Source: an uncultured Flavobacteriaceae bacterium
GTDB lineage: Bacteria; Bacteroidota; Bacteroidia; Flavobacteriales; Flavobacteriaceae
Direction: 5' to 3'
Length of the DNA stretch: 64,000 bases
Assembly (NCBI GenBank): GCA_947502635.1
Contig: CANNAN010000010.1
Coordinates: forward strand, 124,001 to 188,000
The notes under the pieces were generated by a model. That model saw only the letters and a list, made by a program, of their open reading frames with translations. It was not told the origin of the DNA and searched no databases. Shown one piece after another: positions 24,305 to 34,456 of the stretch. The translations under genes and the position numbers were made by a program. Each line of letters begins with the position of its first letter. Position 1 is the stretch's first letter.

Positions 24305-24408
24305 AATAATATTATTTTAAAGGTGTTGTTTCAATAGTTATTAGTAAGATACATAATTTTTAAAAACGTTACATTATTAAACACATTTTATGCCCTAGCG
24401 TTTTATGG

Positions 24409-24738
24409 TTAAAGATGTTGTTTTATTTTAATGAGTTGATTTTTAACGTCTTCAAGTTTGCTAATAATTTCAAAATTAGAAAGTGTATCCTTTTTGCCTT
24501 CTTTTAAGTGAATTTTGGCTCCTTCGAGAGTAAAACCGCGTTCTTTAACAAGGTGATAAATAAGCTTAAGGTTTTTTATGTCTTCAGGAGTAAATTTTCG
24601 ATTTCCTTTAGCGTTCTTTTTAGGTTTTAGTGCATCAAATTCTTTTTCCCAAAAACGAATTAAAGAGGTGTTAACATGAAATGCTTTGGCTACTTCACCA
24701 ATCCCGTAATATCGTTTTTCAGGTAAATCTATATGCAT
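24409..24738 (-). CDS. MerR-family transcriptional regulator
   Basis: 109 residues. The winged HTH of the MerR family is visible: YYGIGEVAKAFHVNTSLIRF, then WEKEFDALKPKK, GNRKFTPEDIKNLKLIYHLV, and a short C-terminal coil. There is no metal-binding cysteine set. The start codon overlaps the stop of the M23 peptidase gene by one base, so the two are translated together. Its target is unknown; a role in cell-envelope or cell-shape genes is inferred only from the neighbour. Confidence 0.88.
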   Translation of the reverse strand: MHIDLPEKRYYGIGEVAKAFHVNTSLIRFWEKEFDALKPKKNAKGNRKFTPEDIKNLKLIYHLVKERGFTLEGAKIHLKEGKKDTLSNFEIISKLEDVKNQLIKIKQHL

Positions 24739-25709
24739 TAATCCAGAGATTGATTTTCTAAAGAAGCATGCTCCAATAGCTTGTTAAACTCTTCAGCTGT
24801 TAAACTTCCATAGTAGAAGTTTATAGGGTTAATGCGTTCGCCATCTTTAAAAATTTCATAGTGTAAGTGAGGTGCTTCGGAGCGTCCTGTACTACCAACA
24901 AAACCAATAATGTCGCCGCGTTTAACTTTTTGATTTTTTCTCACATTATATTTATACATATGTGCATATAAACTAATATATCCAAAACCATGATCAATTC
25001 TTATATGTTTACCGTATCCGCTAGAGCCTGAATCTGCACGAACAACTTTTCCATCGCCACTGGCATAAATAGGTGTGCCTCTTGGAGCTGTGAAATCCAT
25101 GCCCCAGTGCATTTTTCGGGCTTTTGTAAAAGGGTCTGATCGCATGCCATAACCAGAAGCCATTCTGGTTAAATCTTCATTGCTTACAGGTTGAATTGCA
25201 GGAATGGCAGCCAAAATCTTTTCTTTTTCTTCTGCTAATACAGCAATTTCATCAAGTGATTTGGACTGTACTACAATTTGCTTTTGTAATATGTCTATAC
25301 GTTTATTACTTTCTATTATTAATTTAGAATTATCGAAACCTTCCAAATCTTTATATCTATTTATCCCGCCAAATCCAGCTTTACGTTGCGCTTCAGGTAT
25401 GGGGTTCGCTTCAAAATAAACACGATAAATATTATTGTCTCTGTCTTCAATGTTTTCTAAAACAGTTTCAGCTTCAGTCATTTTTTTGTTAAGTAATTCA
25501 AACTGAAGTTGCATATTGTGTAACTCTCTTTTTATAGCTTTTTCTTTCGGAGATTCAACATATTGACTCGCTATAAAAACAAAGATAAAAGCAAAAAAAG
25601 CACAGCCTAAAATAAAGAAAGAGGCATACTTGAAAGTCGTCCTTTTTTTTCGCTCTATTTTTCGATAAGAAAGCGATTCAGAATCGTAATAATATTTTAC
25701 CTTACTCAT
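24738..25709 (-). CDS. M23-family peptidoglycan endopeptidase, membrane-anchored
   Basis: 323 residues. A single N-terminal membrane helix (about 28-50, FFILGCAFFAFIFVFIASQY) is followed by a coiled coil (about 55-110 and 130-170) and a C-terminal LytM/M23 domain. Zinc ligands are visible in HWGMDFTAPRGT (His and Asp) and in HLHYEIFKDG near the end. The full set of ligands suggests an active enzyme that cuts peptide bridges in the cell wall. It is first in an operon with the MerR gene, divergent from alaS. Confidence 0.93.
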   Translation of the reverse strand: MSKVKYYYDSESLSYRKIERKKRTTFKYASFFILGCAFFAFIFVFIASQYVESPKEKAIKRELHNMQLQFELLNKKMTEAETVLENIEDRDNNIYRVYFEANPIPEAQRKAGFGGINRYKDLEGFDNSKLIIESNKRIDILQKQIVVQSKSLDEIAVLAEEKEKILAAIPAIQPVSNEDLTRMASGYGMRSDPFTKARKMHWGMDFTAPRGTPIYASGDGKVVRADSGSSGYGKHIRIDHGFGYISLYAHMYKYNVRKNQKVKRGDIIGFVGSTGRSEAPHLHYEIFKDGERINPINFYYGSLTAEEFNKLLEHASLENQSLD

Positions 25710-25932
25710 TTCTTAAATTATACTATTTTTGCAACTAAATTGGGTAATACAATTGCTGCATTTAATATGTAAACGGACAAACCTACAAAAAAATTATTAT
25801 AATCTATTTACGATTATATTTCATAGTATGTTTATGGTATCCTAAATTTAAAATAAAATTAGATAGTAAATATAAAGATTGTTTTTTATTAAAAATAATT
25901 TAAATAGAAACAAGATTTTTTAAAAAGAATAC

Positions 25933-28551
25933 ATGAAATCACAAGATATACGATCAAAGTTTTTAAGTTTTTTTGAAGAAAAAAAACATAGTATAGTTCC
26001 ATCTGCTCCTATGGTTTTAAAAGATGATCCGACCTTAATGTTTGTGAATTCTGGGATGGCACCTTTTAAGGAGTATTTTTTAGGTAATGCACAACCAAAG
26101 AATAATCGTATTTCCGATTCTCAAAAATGTTTACGTGTTTCAGGGAAGCATAACGATTTAGAGGAAGTAGGGTATGATACTTACCACCATACACTTTTTG
26201 AAATGCTTGGTAATTGGAGTTTTGGTGATTATTTTAAAAAAGAAGCTATTGCGTGGGCTTGGGAGCTGCTAGTGGAAGTTTATGGTATAGATAAAGATAT
26301 TTTATATGTTACTGTTTTTGAAGGGAGTGACGATGCGGATAATCTTTCAATGGATACTGAGGCTTATGATTTCTGGAAGCAATACATTTCTGAAGATCGT
26401 ATTTTAAAAGGGGATAAAAAGGATAACTTCTGGGAAATGGGAGAGCAGGGACCGTGTGGCCCTTGTAGTGAGATCCATGTCGATATTCGGTCTGCAGAAG
26501 AAAAAGCAAAAGTTTCTGGGAAAGATTTAGTAAATCAAGACCATCCGGAAGTTGTGGAAATTTGGAATTTGGTTTTCATGCAATACAATCGGAAAGCAAA
26601 TGGTAGTTTAGAGAATCTTCCCGATAAACATATTGACACAGGTATGGGCTTTGAACGCTTGTGTATGGTGTTACAAGGTGTTCAATCTAATTACGATACA
26701 GATGTTTTTACCCCAATAATTAGAGAAATAGAAACGATTACTAAAAAGAAATACGGTAAACTTGACGATGTCGATATAGCCATTCGTGTTATATCAGACC
26801 ATGTTAGAGCGGTAGCATTCTCTATAGCAGATGGACAGTTACCTAGTAATACGGGGGCAGGTTATGTAATTCGTAGAATTTTGCGACGTGCTGTACGTTA
26901 CGGTTTTACATTTCTGGGAAAAAAAGAAGCATTCATTTATAGATTAGTTGATGTTCTAAGTAAGAAAATGGGAGCCGCTTTTCCCGAATTGAAAGCTCAA
27001 AAGCAACTTATTGAAAACGTTATAAAAGAAGAAGAACAATCCTTTTTAAGAACATTAGATCAGGGATTGGTTTTATTAAATAGAATTGTTGAAGAAACAA
27101 AAGGCGATACTGTGTCAGGCGAAAAAGCTTTTGAATTATATGATACTTATGGTTTTCCTATAGATTTAACGGCCCTTATTTTAAGTGAAAAAGGATTAAA
27201 ACTAGACGAAAAAGGTTTTGATGATGAACTGCAAAAACAAAAAAATCGTTCGCGTGCGGCTAGTGAAATGTCAACAGACGATTGGACAGTCTTATTTGAT
27301 GATGCCGAAGAAGAATTTATAGGGTATGACACTCTTGAAGCTCATGTTAAATTAACCCGATACCGAAAAGTTGTTTCTAAAAAAGATGGTGAAATGTATC
27401 AGTTGGTATTTAATATCACACCATTCTACCCTGAAGGAGGTGGTCAGGTAGGCGATAAAGGGTACTTGGAAGATACTCATGGTGACGTTATTTATATTCT
27501 AGATACAAAAAAAGAAAACAATGTAATTATTCATTTTGCTAAAAATTTACCGAAGCATATTGAAGAAACATTTAAAGCGGTTGTAGATTCAAAACAACGT
27601 TACAGAACGGAATGTAACCATACTGCAACACACCTATTGCATCAGGCTTTAAGAGAAGTTCTAGGCACACATGTAGAGCAAAAAGGAAGTGCGGTACACT
27701 CAAAGTATTTGCGTTTCGATTTTTCACATTTTTCTAAACTGACTCTTGAAGAGTTACGTGATGTAGAGAATTTTGTAAATGCCAGAATAGAAGGAAAATT
27801 ACCTTTAATAGAGAAACGTAATATTCCTAAAGAAGAAGCGATAGCAGATGGAGCTATGAGTTTGTTTGGTGAGAAGTATGGCGATACGGTTCGTGCTATT
27901 CGTTTTGGCCAGTCTGTTGAGCTTTGCGGAGGCACACATGTAAAAAATACAGCCGATATCTGGCATTTTAAAATCGTATCTGAAGGCGCTGTAGCTGCTG
28001 GAATTCGTCGTATAGAAGCGATTACCAATGATGCTGTTAAAGATTTCTATTTTGAAAATAATCGTGCTTATTTTGAAATGAAAGATTTACTAAACAATGC
28101 GAAAGAGCCTGTAAAAGCATTACAGAGTTTACAAGAAGATAATGTGAATCTTAAAAAACAAATAGAATCACTATTAAAAGATAAAGCTAAAAATATAAAA
28201 AGTGAACTTAAAAGTGAGTTACAGGAAATTAATGGGATTCAATTTTTATCAAAAAAAATAGATTTAGATGCAGGAGGTATAAAAGATGTTGCGTTTGAGT
28301 TGGGGAGTCAGTTTGATAATTTATTCCTGCTATTTGGAGCTGAACAAAAGGGTAAAGCTTTATTATCTTGTTATATTTCAAAAGAATTAGTAGCAAGTAA
28401 AGGATTAAATGCGGGACAAGTTGTTAGAGAACTTGGAAAATATATTCAAGGCGGCGGCGGCGGACAACCATTTTTTGCAACAGCAGGCGGTAAGAATCCA
28501 TCAGGGATTGATGAAGCTTTAGAGAGGGCGAAGGATTACTTGAAGTCGTAA
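25933..28551 (+). CDS. alaS: alanyl-tRNA synthetase
   Basis: 872 residues, the usual length. The class II catalytic core begins [20 protein letters not shown] and includes [15 protein letters not shown]. The editing domain has the metal-binding [11 protein letters not shown] and CGGTH segments. A coiled-coil C-terminal domain ends with the glycine-rich [15 protein letters not shown]. It attaches alanine to tRNA-Ala in the cytoplasm. It is divergent from the M23 peptidase, with a 223-bp spacer between. Confidence 0.98.
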   Translation: MKSQDIRSKFLSFFEEKKHSIVPSAPMVLKDDPTLMFVNSGMAPFKEYFLGNAQPKNNRISDSQKCLRVSGKHNDLEEVGYDTYHHTLFEMLGNWSFGDYFKKEAIAWAWELLVEVYGIDKDILYVTVFEGSDDADNLSMDTEAYDFWKQYISEDRILKGDKKDNFWEMGEQGPCGPCSEIHVDIRSAEEKAKVSGKDLVNQDHPEVVEIWNLVFMQYNRKANGSLENLPDKHIDTGMGFERLCMVLQGVQSNYDTDVFTPIIREIETITKKKYGKLDDVDIAIRVISDHVRAVAFSIADGQLPSNTGAGYVIRRILRRAVRYGFTFLGKKEAFIYRLVDVLSKKMGAAFPELKAQKQLIENVIKEEEQSFLRTLDQGLVLLNRIVEETKGDTVSGEKAFELYDTYGFPIDLTALILSEKGLKLDEKGFDDELQKQKNRSRAASEMSTDDWTVLFDDAEEEFIGYDTLEAHVKLTRYRKVVSKKDGEMYQLVFNITPFYPEGGGQVGDKGYLEDTHGDVIYILDTKKENNVIIHFAKNLPKHIEETFKAVVDSKQRYRTECNHTATHLLHQALREVLGTHVEQKGSAVHSKYLRFDFSHFSKLTLEELRDVENFVNARIEGKLPLIEKRNIPKEEAIADGAMSLFGEKYGDTVRAIRFGQSVELCGGTHVKNTADIWHFKIVSEGAVAAGIRRIEAITNDAVKDFYFENNRAYFEMKDLLNNAKEPVKALQSLQEDNVNLKKQIESLLKDKAKNIKSELKSELQEINGIQFLSKKIDLDAGGIKDVAFELGSQFDNLFLLFGAEQKGKALLSCYISKELVASKGLNAGQVVRELGKYIQGGGGGQPFFATAGGKNPSGIDEALERAKDYLKS

Positions 28552-28611
28552 TTGTATTTTTATTATTATGTGATTTCTCCTATTGTAGAAATGACGCGGG
28601 CTTATAAAAAA

Positions 28612-28660
28612 TAGACTTACTTGTCATGTCGAAATGAGGTACGATTGAGACATCTCATAG
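28612..28660. repeat. degenerate REP-like element
   Basis: The stretch GTCATGTCGAAATGAGG followed by TACGATTGAGACATCTC contains an inverted ATGTC/GACAT pair and resembles the interspersed palindromes of this group. It lies in the 145-bp gap between alaS and the GSCFA gene. Confidence 0.35.
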
Positions 28661-28696
28661 CTAATTAATAAAGACACTTTTATATAAGTTTATAAA

Positions 28697-29662
28697 ATGA
28701 AACTTCAAACAAAAATACCATTAGAAAAGCAGTCTGAAAATCTAATAGACTATCATTCTAATATGCTATTAATTGGCTCCTGTTTTGTAGAAAATATAGG
28801 AAAGAAGTTCGATTATTTTAAATTTCAGAATACTCAAAATCCATTAGGTATTTTATTTCACCCTAAGGCCATTGAAAATTTGGTGTCTCATGCAATAAAT
28901 GAAAAGGTATATTCAGAAGACGATATTTTTTTTCATAATGAGCAATGGCATTGCTTTAATGCACATTCAAAATTAAGTAATACCTCTAAAAAAGCATTGT
29001 TAAATAGTTTAAACAACGGTGTCAAATTAACGAATCAACACATTCAGAAATCAACACATATAGTTATTACATTAGGAACTGCTTGGGTATACCGCTCTAT
29101 TAATACCGACGAAATTGTAGCGAATTGTCATAAGATGCCTCAAAAACAATTTAAAAAACAATTGCTTTCGGTTGATGAAATTTTCAAATCAATAGAAACA
29201 CTGGTTGACTTAATTAGGAGTGTGAACTCTAAAGCATCAATCATTTTTACGGTATCTCCTGTGCGACATATAAAAGATGGTTTTATAGAAAATACACAAA
29301 GTAAAGCAAATTTAATAACTGGAATACACAAGTTCCTAAATCAAAAATTATCCATTGTAAATCATCAATCATTTTATTTCCCTTCTTATGAAATTATGAT
29401 GGACGAACTCCGCGATTATCGTTTTTATGCAGAGGATATGATTCATCCAAACAAACTCGCTGTTAATTATATCTGGCAGGGGTTTCAAGAGGTCTGGGTG
29501 TCTTTAACGGCAGAAAAAACAATGGAGACAGTTGATGTTATTCAAAAAGGATTACAACACAAACCTTTCAACCCGAACTCTGAAGCACATCAAAAATTTC
29601 TTCAAAATCTAGAAGCTAAAAAAACTCAAATTAAAACTCAATTTTCACATATTCTATTTTAA
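28697..29662 (+). CDS. GSCFA-domain protein
   Basis: 321 residues. The naming motif appears as LLIGSCFVENIGKKFDYFKF near residue 28, followed by NPLGILFHPKAI and later ITLGTAWVYR and TVSPVRHIKDGF, with AEDMIHPNKLAVNYIWQGFQ near 255. The fold is SGNH-hydrolase-like (GSC with Ser near 31, and a late DMIHP with Asp/His), so an esterase or acyltransferase activity is possible. The protein has no signal peptide. It is conserved in this phylum and often lies near alaS, as here. Confidence 0.9.
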   Translation: MKLQTKIPLEKQSENLIDYHSNMLLIGSCFVENIGKKFDYFKFQNTQNPLGILFHPKAIENLVSHAINEKVYSEDDIFFHNEQWHCFNAHSKLSNTSKKALLNSLNNGVKLTNQHIQKSTHIVITLGTAWVYRSINTDEIVANCHKMPQKQFKKQLLSVDEIFKSIETLVDLIRSVNSKASIIFTVSPVRHIKDGFIENTQSKANLITGIHKFLNQKLSIVNHQSFYFPSYEIMMDELRDYRFYAEDMIHPNKLAVNYIWQGFQEVWVSLTAEKTMETVDVIQKGLQHKPFNPNSEAHQKFLQNLEAKKTQIKTQFSHILF

Positions 29663-30226
29663 ACGCATATAATTTCTTGTAGATATTTTATTCATGGATG
29701 ACTGTTTTATGTAAGATCATTTTTAAATGAAAGAAGGGATTTTGGTAAAAGGTTGCATGAGTTCATAATTTTAAGAAGCAAACTATGTCGTTAAGATTTG
29801 TTGATTAGGAATTGTAAAAAATATTATTACGGTTCATCTTTTTTAATAACGTTTTATCGAAAAATTACGAATACTAAAACTAATAATTGTAGATTTAAAA
29901 TGCTATTAATCAGTTCATATCAAAAACATCAATTGTAAAATCAGTAAAATGATTTGCGTTTGGTGTTTTTTTTGCGAGGTCTCTTATCTTAAATGCTGGT
30001 CTCTAAAATTTCAGATGTATTTAATAAAGAATGGCATTATTATTTAATATAACTTTAGCTTAACTTTCATTTAATATCATTTAGAGAGAAGTTCGTTAGT
30101 TTTGTCTTGTTAATTTAGATTACTTAATTACATTGGTTTGGACTTCTTATGTCGAAGGAAACTAATGTTTTTTTGTTTTATAAAAGAAGTGTAAGAGATA
30201 CTATAGAATTATTTTTAAATTAGTGC
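29663..30226. other. 564-bp gap with no recognised element
   Basis: The stretch is AT-rich with stops in all frames. No terminator hairpin, repeat, RNA gene or relic was recognised. The promoter of the DUF4230 gene presumably lies in its right half. Confidence 0.5.
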
Positions 30227-30841
30227 ATGCGAAAAATTCTATTTGGTGTTATAATTACTTTAATAATTCTGTTCTCCTTTAAATACTGCGGAGAAAAGCA
30301 GAAAGACAAAATAGTGCTTCAGGAAAGTTCCGAACTCATTCAGGAACAAATAAAAAATGTTGGAAAGTTAGTTGTTACCGAAGGGCATTTTAGCGAGGTC
30401 TTTAATTATAAAAACTCTAAAGATATTTTTGGAGATTATTTTACTTCAGAGAAAAAAGCGTTGATTGTAGTTAATGCAGAGGTGACTATAGCTTACGATT
30501 TAAGCAAGATTGAATTTGAAGTAGATGATGTCAATAAAACACTAACTATTTTAAGTATTCCAAAGGAAGAAATAAAAATCAGTCCAGATTTGGAGTATTA
30601 CGATATACAATCAGACTTTTTCAATCCTTTTGAAGCTAAAGATTATAACGAAATAAAGAAGATAGTGAAGGTATCGTTAGATAAGAAATTAGAAGCTTCC
30701 GATTTAAAGACAAATGCTAAAAACAGACTTGTAAGTGAACTCTCAAAATTTTACATCCTAACAAATTCTTTAGGATGGACTTTAAAATATAATGAAAACC
30801 CAGTATCTACAATAGATGCTTTTCAAGGCTTAAAATTATAG
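30227..30841 (+). CDS. DUF4230 protein
   Basis: 204 residues. A hydrophobic N-terminal segment (ILFGVIITLIILFSFKYC) acts as a signal or anchor. The body follows the DUF4230 pattern: LVVTEGHFSEVFNYKNSKD, KKALIVVNAEVTIAYDLSKI, LTILSIPKEEIKISPDLEYY, and the C-terminal helix KNRLVSELSKFYILTNSLGW. The function is unknown. It ends 8 bp before the PLP dehydratase gene, so the two are probably co-transcribed. Confidence 0.85.
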   Translation: MRKILFGVIITLIILFSFKYCGEKQKDKIVLQESSELIQEQIKNVGKLVVTEGHFSEVFNYKNSKDIFGDYFTSEKKALIVVNAEVTIAYDLSKIEFEVDDVNKTLTILSIPKEEIKISPDLEYYDIQSDFFNPFEAKDYNEIKKIVKVSLDKKLEASDLKTNAKNRLVSELSKFYILTNSLGWTLKYNENPVSTIDAFQGLKL

Positions 30842-30849
30842 TTGCCACC

Positions 30850-31785
30850 ATGGATAAATTTACTTTACAAAAAGTTCATAGCCTTATAAAACCTTATATA
30901 CATAGAACTCCTGTTTTAACATCACAATTATTAAATGGAATATGTGAAGCTGAAATTTTTTTTAAATGTGAAAACTTTCAAAAAATGGGCGCATTTAAGA
31001 TGCGAGGTGCTACACACGCTATTTTAAGTTTAACAGAAGAACAAAAAAGTAAGGGTGTTGTCACGCATTCTTCAGGAAATTTTGCTCAGGCATTGTCATT
31101 AGCAGCTAAAAACCTGGATGTAAAAGCCTATATCGTTATGCCTGAAAATGCACCAGAAGTTAAAAAAGATGCAGTAAGAACTTATGGAGGTTTTATTGTT
31201 GAATGTGATTCTAATGTAAATGCTAGAGAACAAGAGGCCGCACGGATTCAAAAAGAAAAAGGGGCGACTTTTATACACCCCTCAAATGATGATAATGTTA
31301 TTTATGGGCAAGCAACCGCAGCCATAGAATTGTTAGAAGATTATAATAATTTAGATTATATATTTACACCTGTTGGGGGAGGTGGTTTGCTGGCAGGTAC
31401 TATTTTAGCAGCCAATCATTTTACTAACACCTGTAAGGTTATTGCTGGTGAGCCTATGGAAGTTGATGATGCCTATAGGTCATTGATTTCTGGAAAGATT
31501 GAAAAAAATGAAACGACTAATACCGTAGCAGATGGATTGCGAACTTACTTAGGAGATAGAAATTTTCCAATTATAAAGGCACATGTTGAAGAAATAATAC
31601 GTGTTGAGGAAAACGAAATTATTGAAGCTATGAAACTTATTTGGGAACGCATGAAAATTGTAGTAGAACCATCTAGTGCTGTTGCCTTTGCCGCTGTTTT
31701 AAAAGATAAAAAAAGAATAAAGAATAAAAAAATAGGAGTTATCATATCGGGGGGGAATGTCGATATATCTAAGCTTCCTTTTTAA
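30850..31785 (+). CDS. threonine/serine dehydratase or serine racemase (PLP fold II)
   Basis: 311 residues with only the catalytic domain and no ACT regulatory domain. The Schiff-base lysine is Lys50 in NFQKMGAFKMRGATHAI. The substrate loop SSGNFAQALSLAA and the phosphate-binding PVGGGGLLAGT near 175 are present. The size and the lack of an ACT domain fit a catabolic threonine dehydratase or serine racemase; I cannot separate these. It follows the DUF4230 gene closely and precedes an enoyl-CoA hydratase by 22 bp. Confidence 0.88.
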   Translation: MDKFTLQKVHSLIKPYIHRTPVLTSQLLNGICEAEIFFKCENFQKMGAFKMRGATHAILSLTEEQKSKGVVTHSSGNFAQALSLAAKNLDVKAYIVMPENAPEVKKDAVRTYGGFIVECDSNVNAREQEAARIQKEKGATFIHPSNDDNVIYGQATAAIELLEDYNNLDYIFTPVGGGGLLAGTILAANHFTNTCKVIAGEPMEVDDAYRSLISGKIEKNETTNTVADGLRTYLGDRNFPIIKAHVEEIIRVEENEIIEAMKLIWERMKIVVEPSSAVAFAAVLKDKKRIKNKKIGVIISGGNVDISKLPF

Positions 31786-31807
31786 TTAAATATTGTAATT
31801 TGCAAAC

Positions 31808-32560
31808 ATGATAGAATCATACGTTAAGTTAACCATTAGTAGTGAAATAGGATATGTTGAATTCTTTCACCCTAACCGAAATTCTATGCCTAGCGATGTG
31901 TTGTCGCAGTTGGCAGAAACCATTCAGGAAGCTGGAAATAATCATGCTATTAAAGTTATTGTTTTAAAAAGTGGTGGCGATAGAACCTTTTGTGCAGGTG
32001 CTAGTTTTAATGAATTAATCGCTATTGAAGATGTTAAAACAGGAAAGGCTTTTTTCTCGGGTTTTGCAAATGTTGTTAATGCCATGCGTAAATGTCCGAA
32101 GCTTATCATTGGTCGTATTCAAGGGAAATCTGTTGGAGGGGGCTTAGGTTTGGCAGCAGCAACCGATTATTGTATGGCGACTAAATATGCCTCCATAAAA
32201 TTAAGTGAGTTAAGTATTGGTATAGGGCCTTTTGTCATAGAACCAGTCGTTACTAGAAAAATAGGATTACCAGCTATGTCTCAAATGACGATAGATGCTG
32301 AAACTTTTTTTTCTGCGGAATTTGCTAAAGAAAAAGGACTGTATGCCGATGTTTTTGAAACAGCCGAAGAATTGGATGAAGCTATAGAAAGTTTAGCCAC
32401 CAAATTAGCATCGTATAACCCTGAAGCTTTGACAGAAATGAAAACTGTTTTTTGGAAAGGCACAGACCATTGGGACACGTTATTAACAGATCGAGCAGCA
32501 ATAAGTGGGAAACTGGTACTGAGTGCATTCACCAAGAAGACTTTAAAGCGATTTCGGTAA
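31808..32560 (+). CDS. enoyl-CoA hydratase/isomerase family protein
   Basis: 250 residues, a complete crotonase fold: IGYVEFFHPNRNSMPSD, the oxyanion-hole part FCAGASFNEL near 64, GKSVGGGLGLAAATDY near 106, and SIGIGPFVIEPV near 138, where a Glu is kept as a possible catalytic residue. The substrate is unclear; methylglutaconyl-CoA hydratase-like enzymes of leucine breakdown are close relatives in this phylum. It is the last gene of the DUF4230-dehydratase-hydratase set, and faces the convergent phenylalanine hydroxylase gene 7 bp away. Confidence 0.9.
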   Translation: MIESYVKLTISSEIGYVEFFHPNRNSMPSDVLSQLAETIQEAGNNHAIKVIVLKSGGDRTFCAGASFNELIAIEDVKTGKAFFSGFANVVNAMRKCPKLIIGRIQGKSVGGGLGLAAATDYCMATKYASIKLSELSIGIGPFVIEPVVTRKIGLPAMSQMTIDAETFFSAEFAKEKGLYADVFETAEELDEAIESLATKLASYNPEALTEMKTVFWKGTDHWDTLLTDRAAISGKLVLSAFTKKTLKRFR

Positions 32561-32567
32561 TTCTGTG

Positions 32568-34325
32568 TTAAACACGTGCAGTTTGCCTAACAATCTCCAG
32601 CCCATCATCAATTAAATGGCCAACTTCTGGTCTGTTTTGTTTTATGGTTTCCAGATGATTTAAAATACTTTTACAAAGGTTAGATTCGTTAGCCTTAGCT
32701 GCTAATTCATAGAGCTCTACAGATAATAACCAATCGTTAGGATGTTTTTCAATCAATTGCTCTAGTACTTTTGTTCTGGAAATCGTTTTATTTTTATGGT
32801 CTCTGTAATCTCGAACTTGTTGGTAAAGAGTTTCTAATTGTATGCGTTTGTCAGATTTTTTTACTTGAATCGTTTTGGTAGATGGGACATGGGTTATTAA
32901 ATCAAAACTATTAAGATCGGCAATCCCAGAGAAAGCAGAAACAATTTCTTTGCCTACAGCCATATCATAAATACCCCATTCTGGTTGAAACAATATCTTG
33001 TCATTATGCGTAACCGTACAATTTTTAAAACTAATCAGTATTATTTTTCCTTGAAGGTTACGCTTGCCAGTAATAATTTCACCAGAAACTTTTATACCGT
33101 CTTCAAACTCTAAAATGATACTTTGTTCTTCATAAATAGCATAAGCACTTAAGTCGCGTGGACTCATGTCTTCAATGGCCAAATTGATGCCTTTAAGTCT
33201 TCCAATAGGAGATCCAAAACCTTTGTGATGCGTATTCGTGCCATGTCCAACCAGTTCTTTCTCTCTGTAGGCTAAAGCAGTCGCTCCTGTCGTTTGAATG
33301 TAAATAGGATGACCGTTGCTTTCAAGAACATTGGTAAACATACCAGAAATTTGTAATCCTGTACTCAGTTCTACAGTTCCTAAAGCTTTAGAATCAATTA
33401 ATTTGTTAACTCCAGAAAGTCCGCCTTTACGTAATGCCATAGTATTGGCAAATTCTTCTAAAATAAGACTTAGGTGTGAGAAATCTGGTGTAACAAAAAG
33501 CTGAGGTTGTGGTTTGGTAATATCGAAATCTTTATAAGTGGCGCTAATATCATAGGGTTGCTTTTTAACTTGGTCAGTCATACACCAGGCACTCTCACCA
33601 ATAGAAGAAAGTAAACCAGCACCATATATTTTTGGGTTTTCCAAAGTTCCGATTAAACCATACTCAACCGTCCACCAATGTAGGTTTCTAATAAGAGCCA
33701 TTTCACTTGGAGCTCCCATGTTTTTTTGTAAGTCCTCTACTTTTTTTTCCGCAGCAGCGATATCACTTTTATTAGAATTTGGTGCTTCTTTTATAATAGA
33801 TAAATGCCTCACAGCTTCGTATAATTCGTAATCTTTAGCAGATGAAATAGCTTTACAACCAATCTCCCCAAAGCGTCTTAAATATTCAGCATATTCAGGA
33901 TTTGCAATAATAGGAGCGTGCCCAGCACCTTCATGTATAATATCGGGAGCTGGGGTGTATTCTATGTGTTCTAATTGCCTAATGTCACTGGCAATAACTA
34001 GTACATTGTATGCTTGAAATTCCATAAATGCATTTGGGGGAATAAACCCATCAACAGCAACAGCAGCCCACCCAATATCCTTTAAAATCCTATTCATTCC
34101 ATACATATTAGGAATGCTATCAATGGAAATACCTGTTTGTTTTAAACCTTCCAAGTAAGATTTATGAGCAACAGTGCTTAAAAAGTCAACATTTTTACGC
34201 ATGACATAACGCCAAACAGCTTGATCTATAGCAGAATATTCGGAGTAATTTTGAGGTTTTATAAACTGCATTAAATGCTTGGGTAAGCGATTTAATATGT
34301 CATTAGATTCAATAGTATTAGACAT
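32568..34325 (-). CDS. phenylalanine 4-hydroxylase with C-terminal extension
   Basis: 585 residues from the ATG at 34325; the frame extends 48 bp further but adds no conserved sequence. The iron-binding facial triad of aromatic amino acid hydroxylases is visible in PDIIHEGAGHAPI (two His), with the acidic ligand in HWWTVEYGLIG. This core occupies residues about 60-330. The remaining 250 residues hold a beta-rich part (ILEFEDGIKVSGEIITGKRN) and a helical C-terminus of unknown role; single-domain bacterial enzymes end before this. It likely converts phenylalanine to tyrosine with a pterin cofactor. There is no N-terminal ACT domain. Confidence 0.9.
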   Translation of the reverse strand: MSNTIESNDILNRLPKHLMQFIKPQNYSEYSAIDQAVWRYVMRKNVDFLSTVAHKSYLEGLKQTGISIDSIPNMYGMNRILKDIGWAAVAVDGFIPPNAFMEFQAYNVLVIASDIRQLEHIEYTPAPDIIHEGAGHAPIIANPEYAEYLRRFGEIGCKAISSAKDYELYEAVRHLSIIKEAPNSNKSDIAAAEKKVEDLQKNMGAPSEMALIRNLHWWTVEYGLIGTLENPKIYGAGLLSSIGESAWCMTDQVKKQPYDISATYKDFDITKPQPQLFVTPDFSHLSLILEEFANTMALRKGGLSGVNKLIDSKALGTVELSTGLQISGMFTNVLESNGHPIYIQTTGATALAYREKELVGHGTNTHHKGFGSPIGRLKGINLAIEDMSPRDLSAYAIYEEQSIILEFEDGIKVSGEIITGKRNLQGKIILISFKNCTVTHNDKILFQPEWGIYDMAVGKEIVSAFSGIADLNSFDLITHVPSTKTIQVKKSDKRIQLETLYQQVRDYRDHKNKTISRTKVLEQLIEKHPNDWLLSVELYELAAKANESNLCKSILNHLETIKQNRPEVGHLIDDGLEIVRQTARV

Positions 34326-34456
34326 AATTAACTTAGAATAAGGTTTTATTGAGTAAAAATACGAAATATTCAAATAATTACTGTTTTTTTTGTGTTTTTA
34401 ATAATGTTGGTTACGCAGCTTATTTTAGTATTTTTATACTTTTTAAATCTTAAATT

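Noticed and set aside
27642-28028. A 128-codon frame antisense to alaS
   Set aside because: It lies fully inside alaS and has no recognisable domain.
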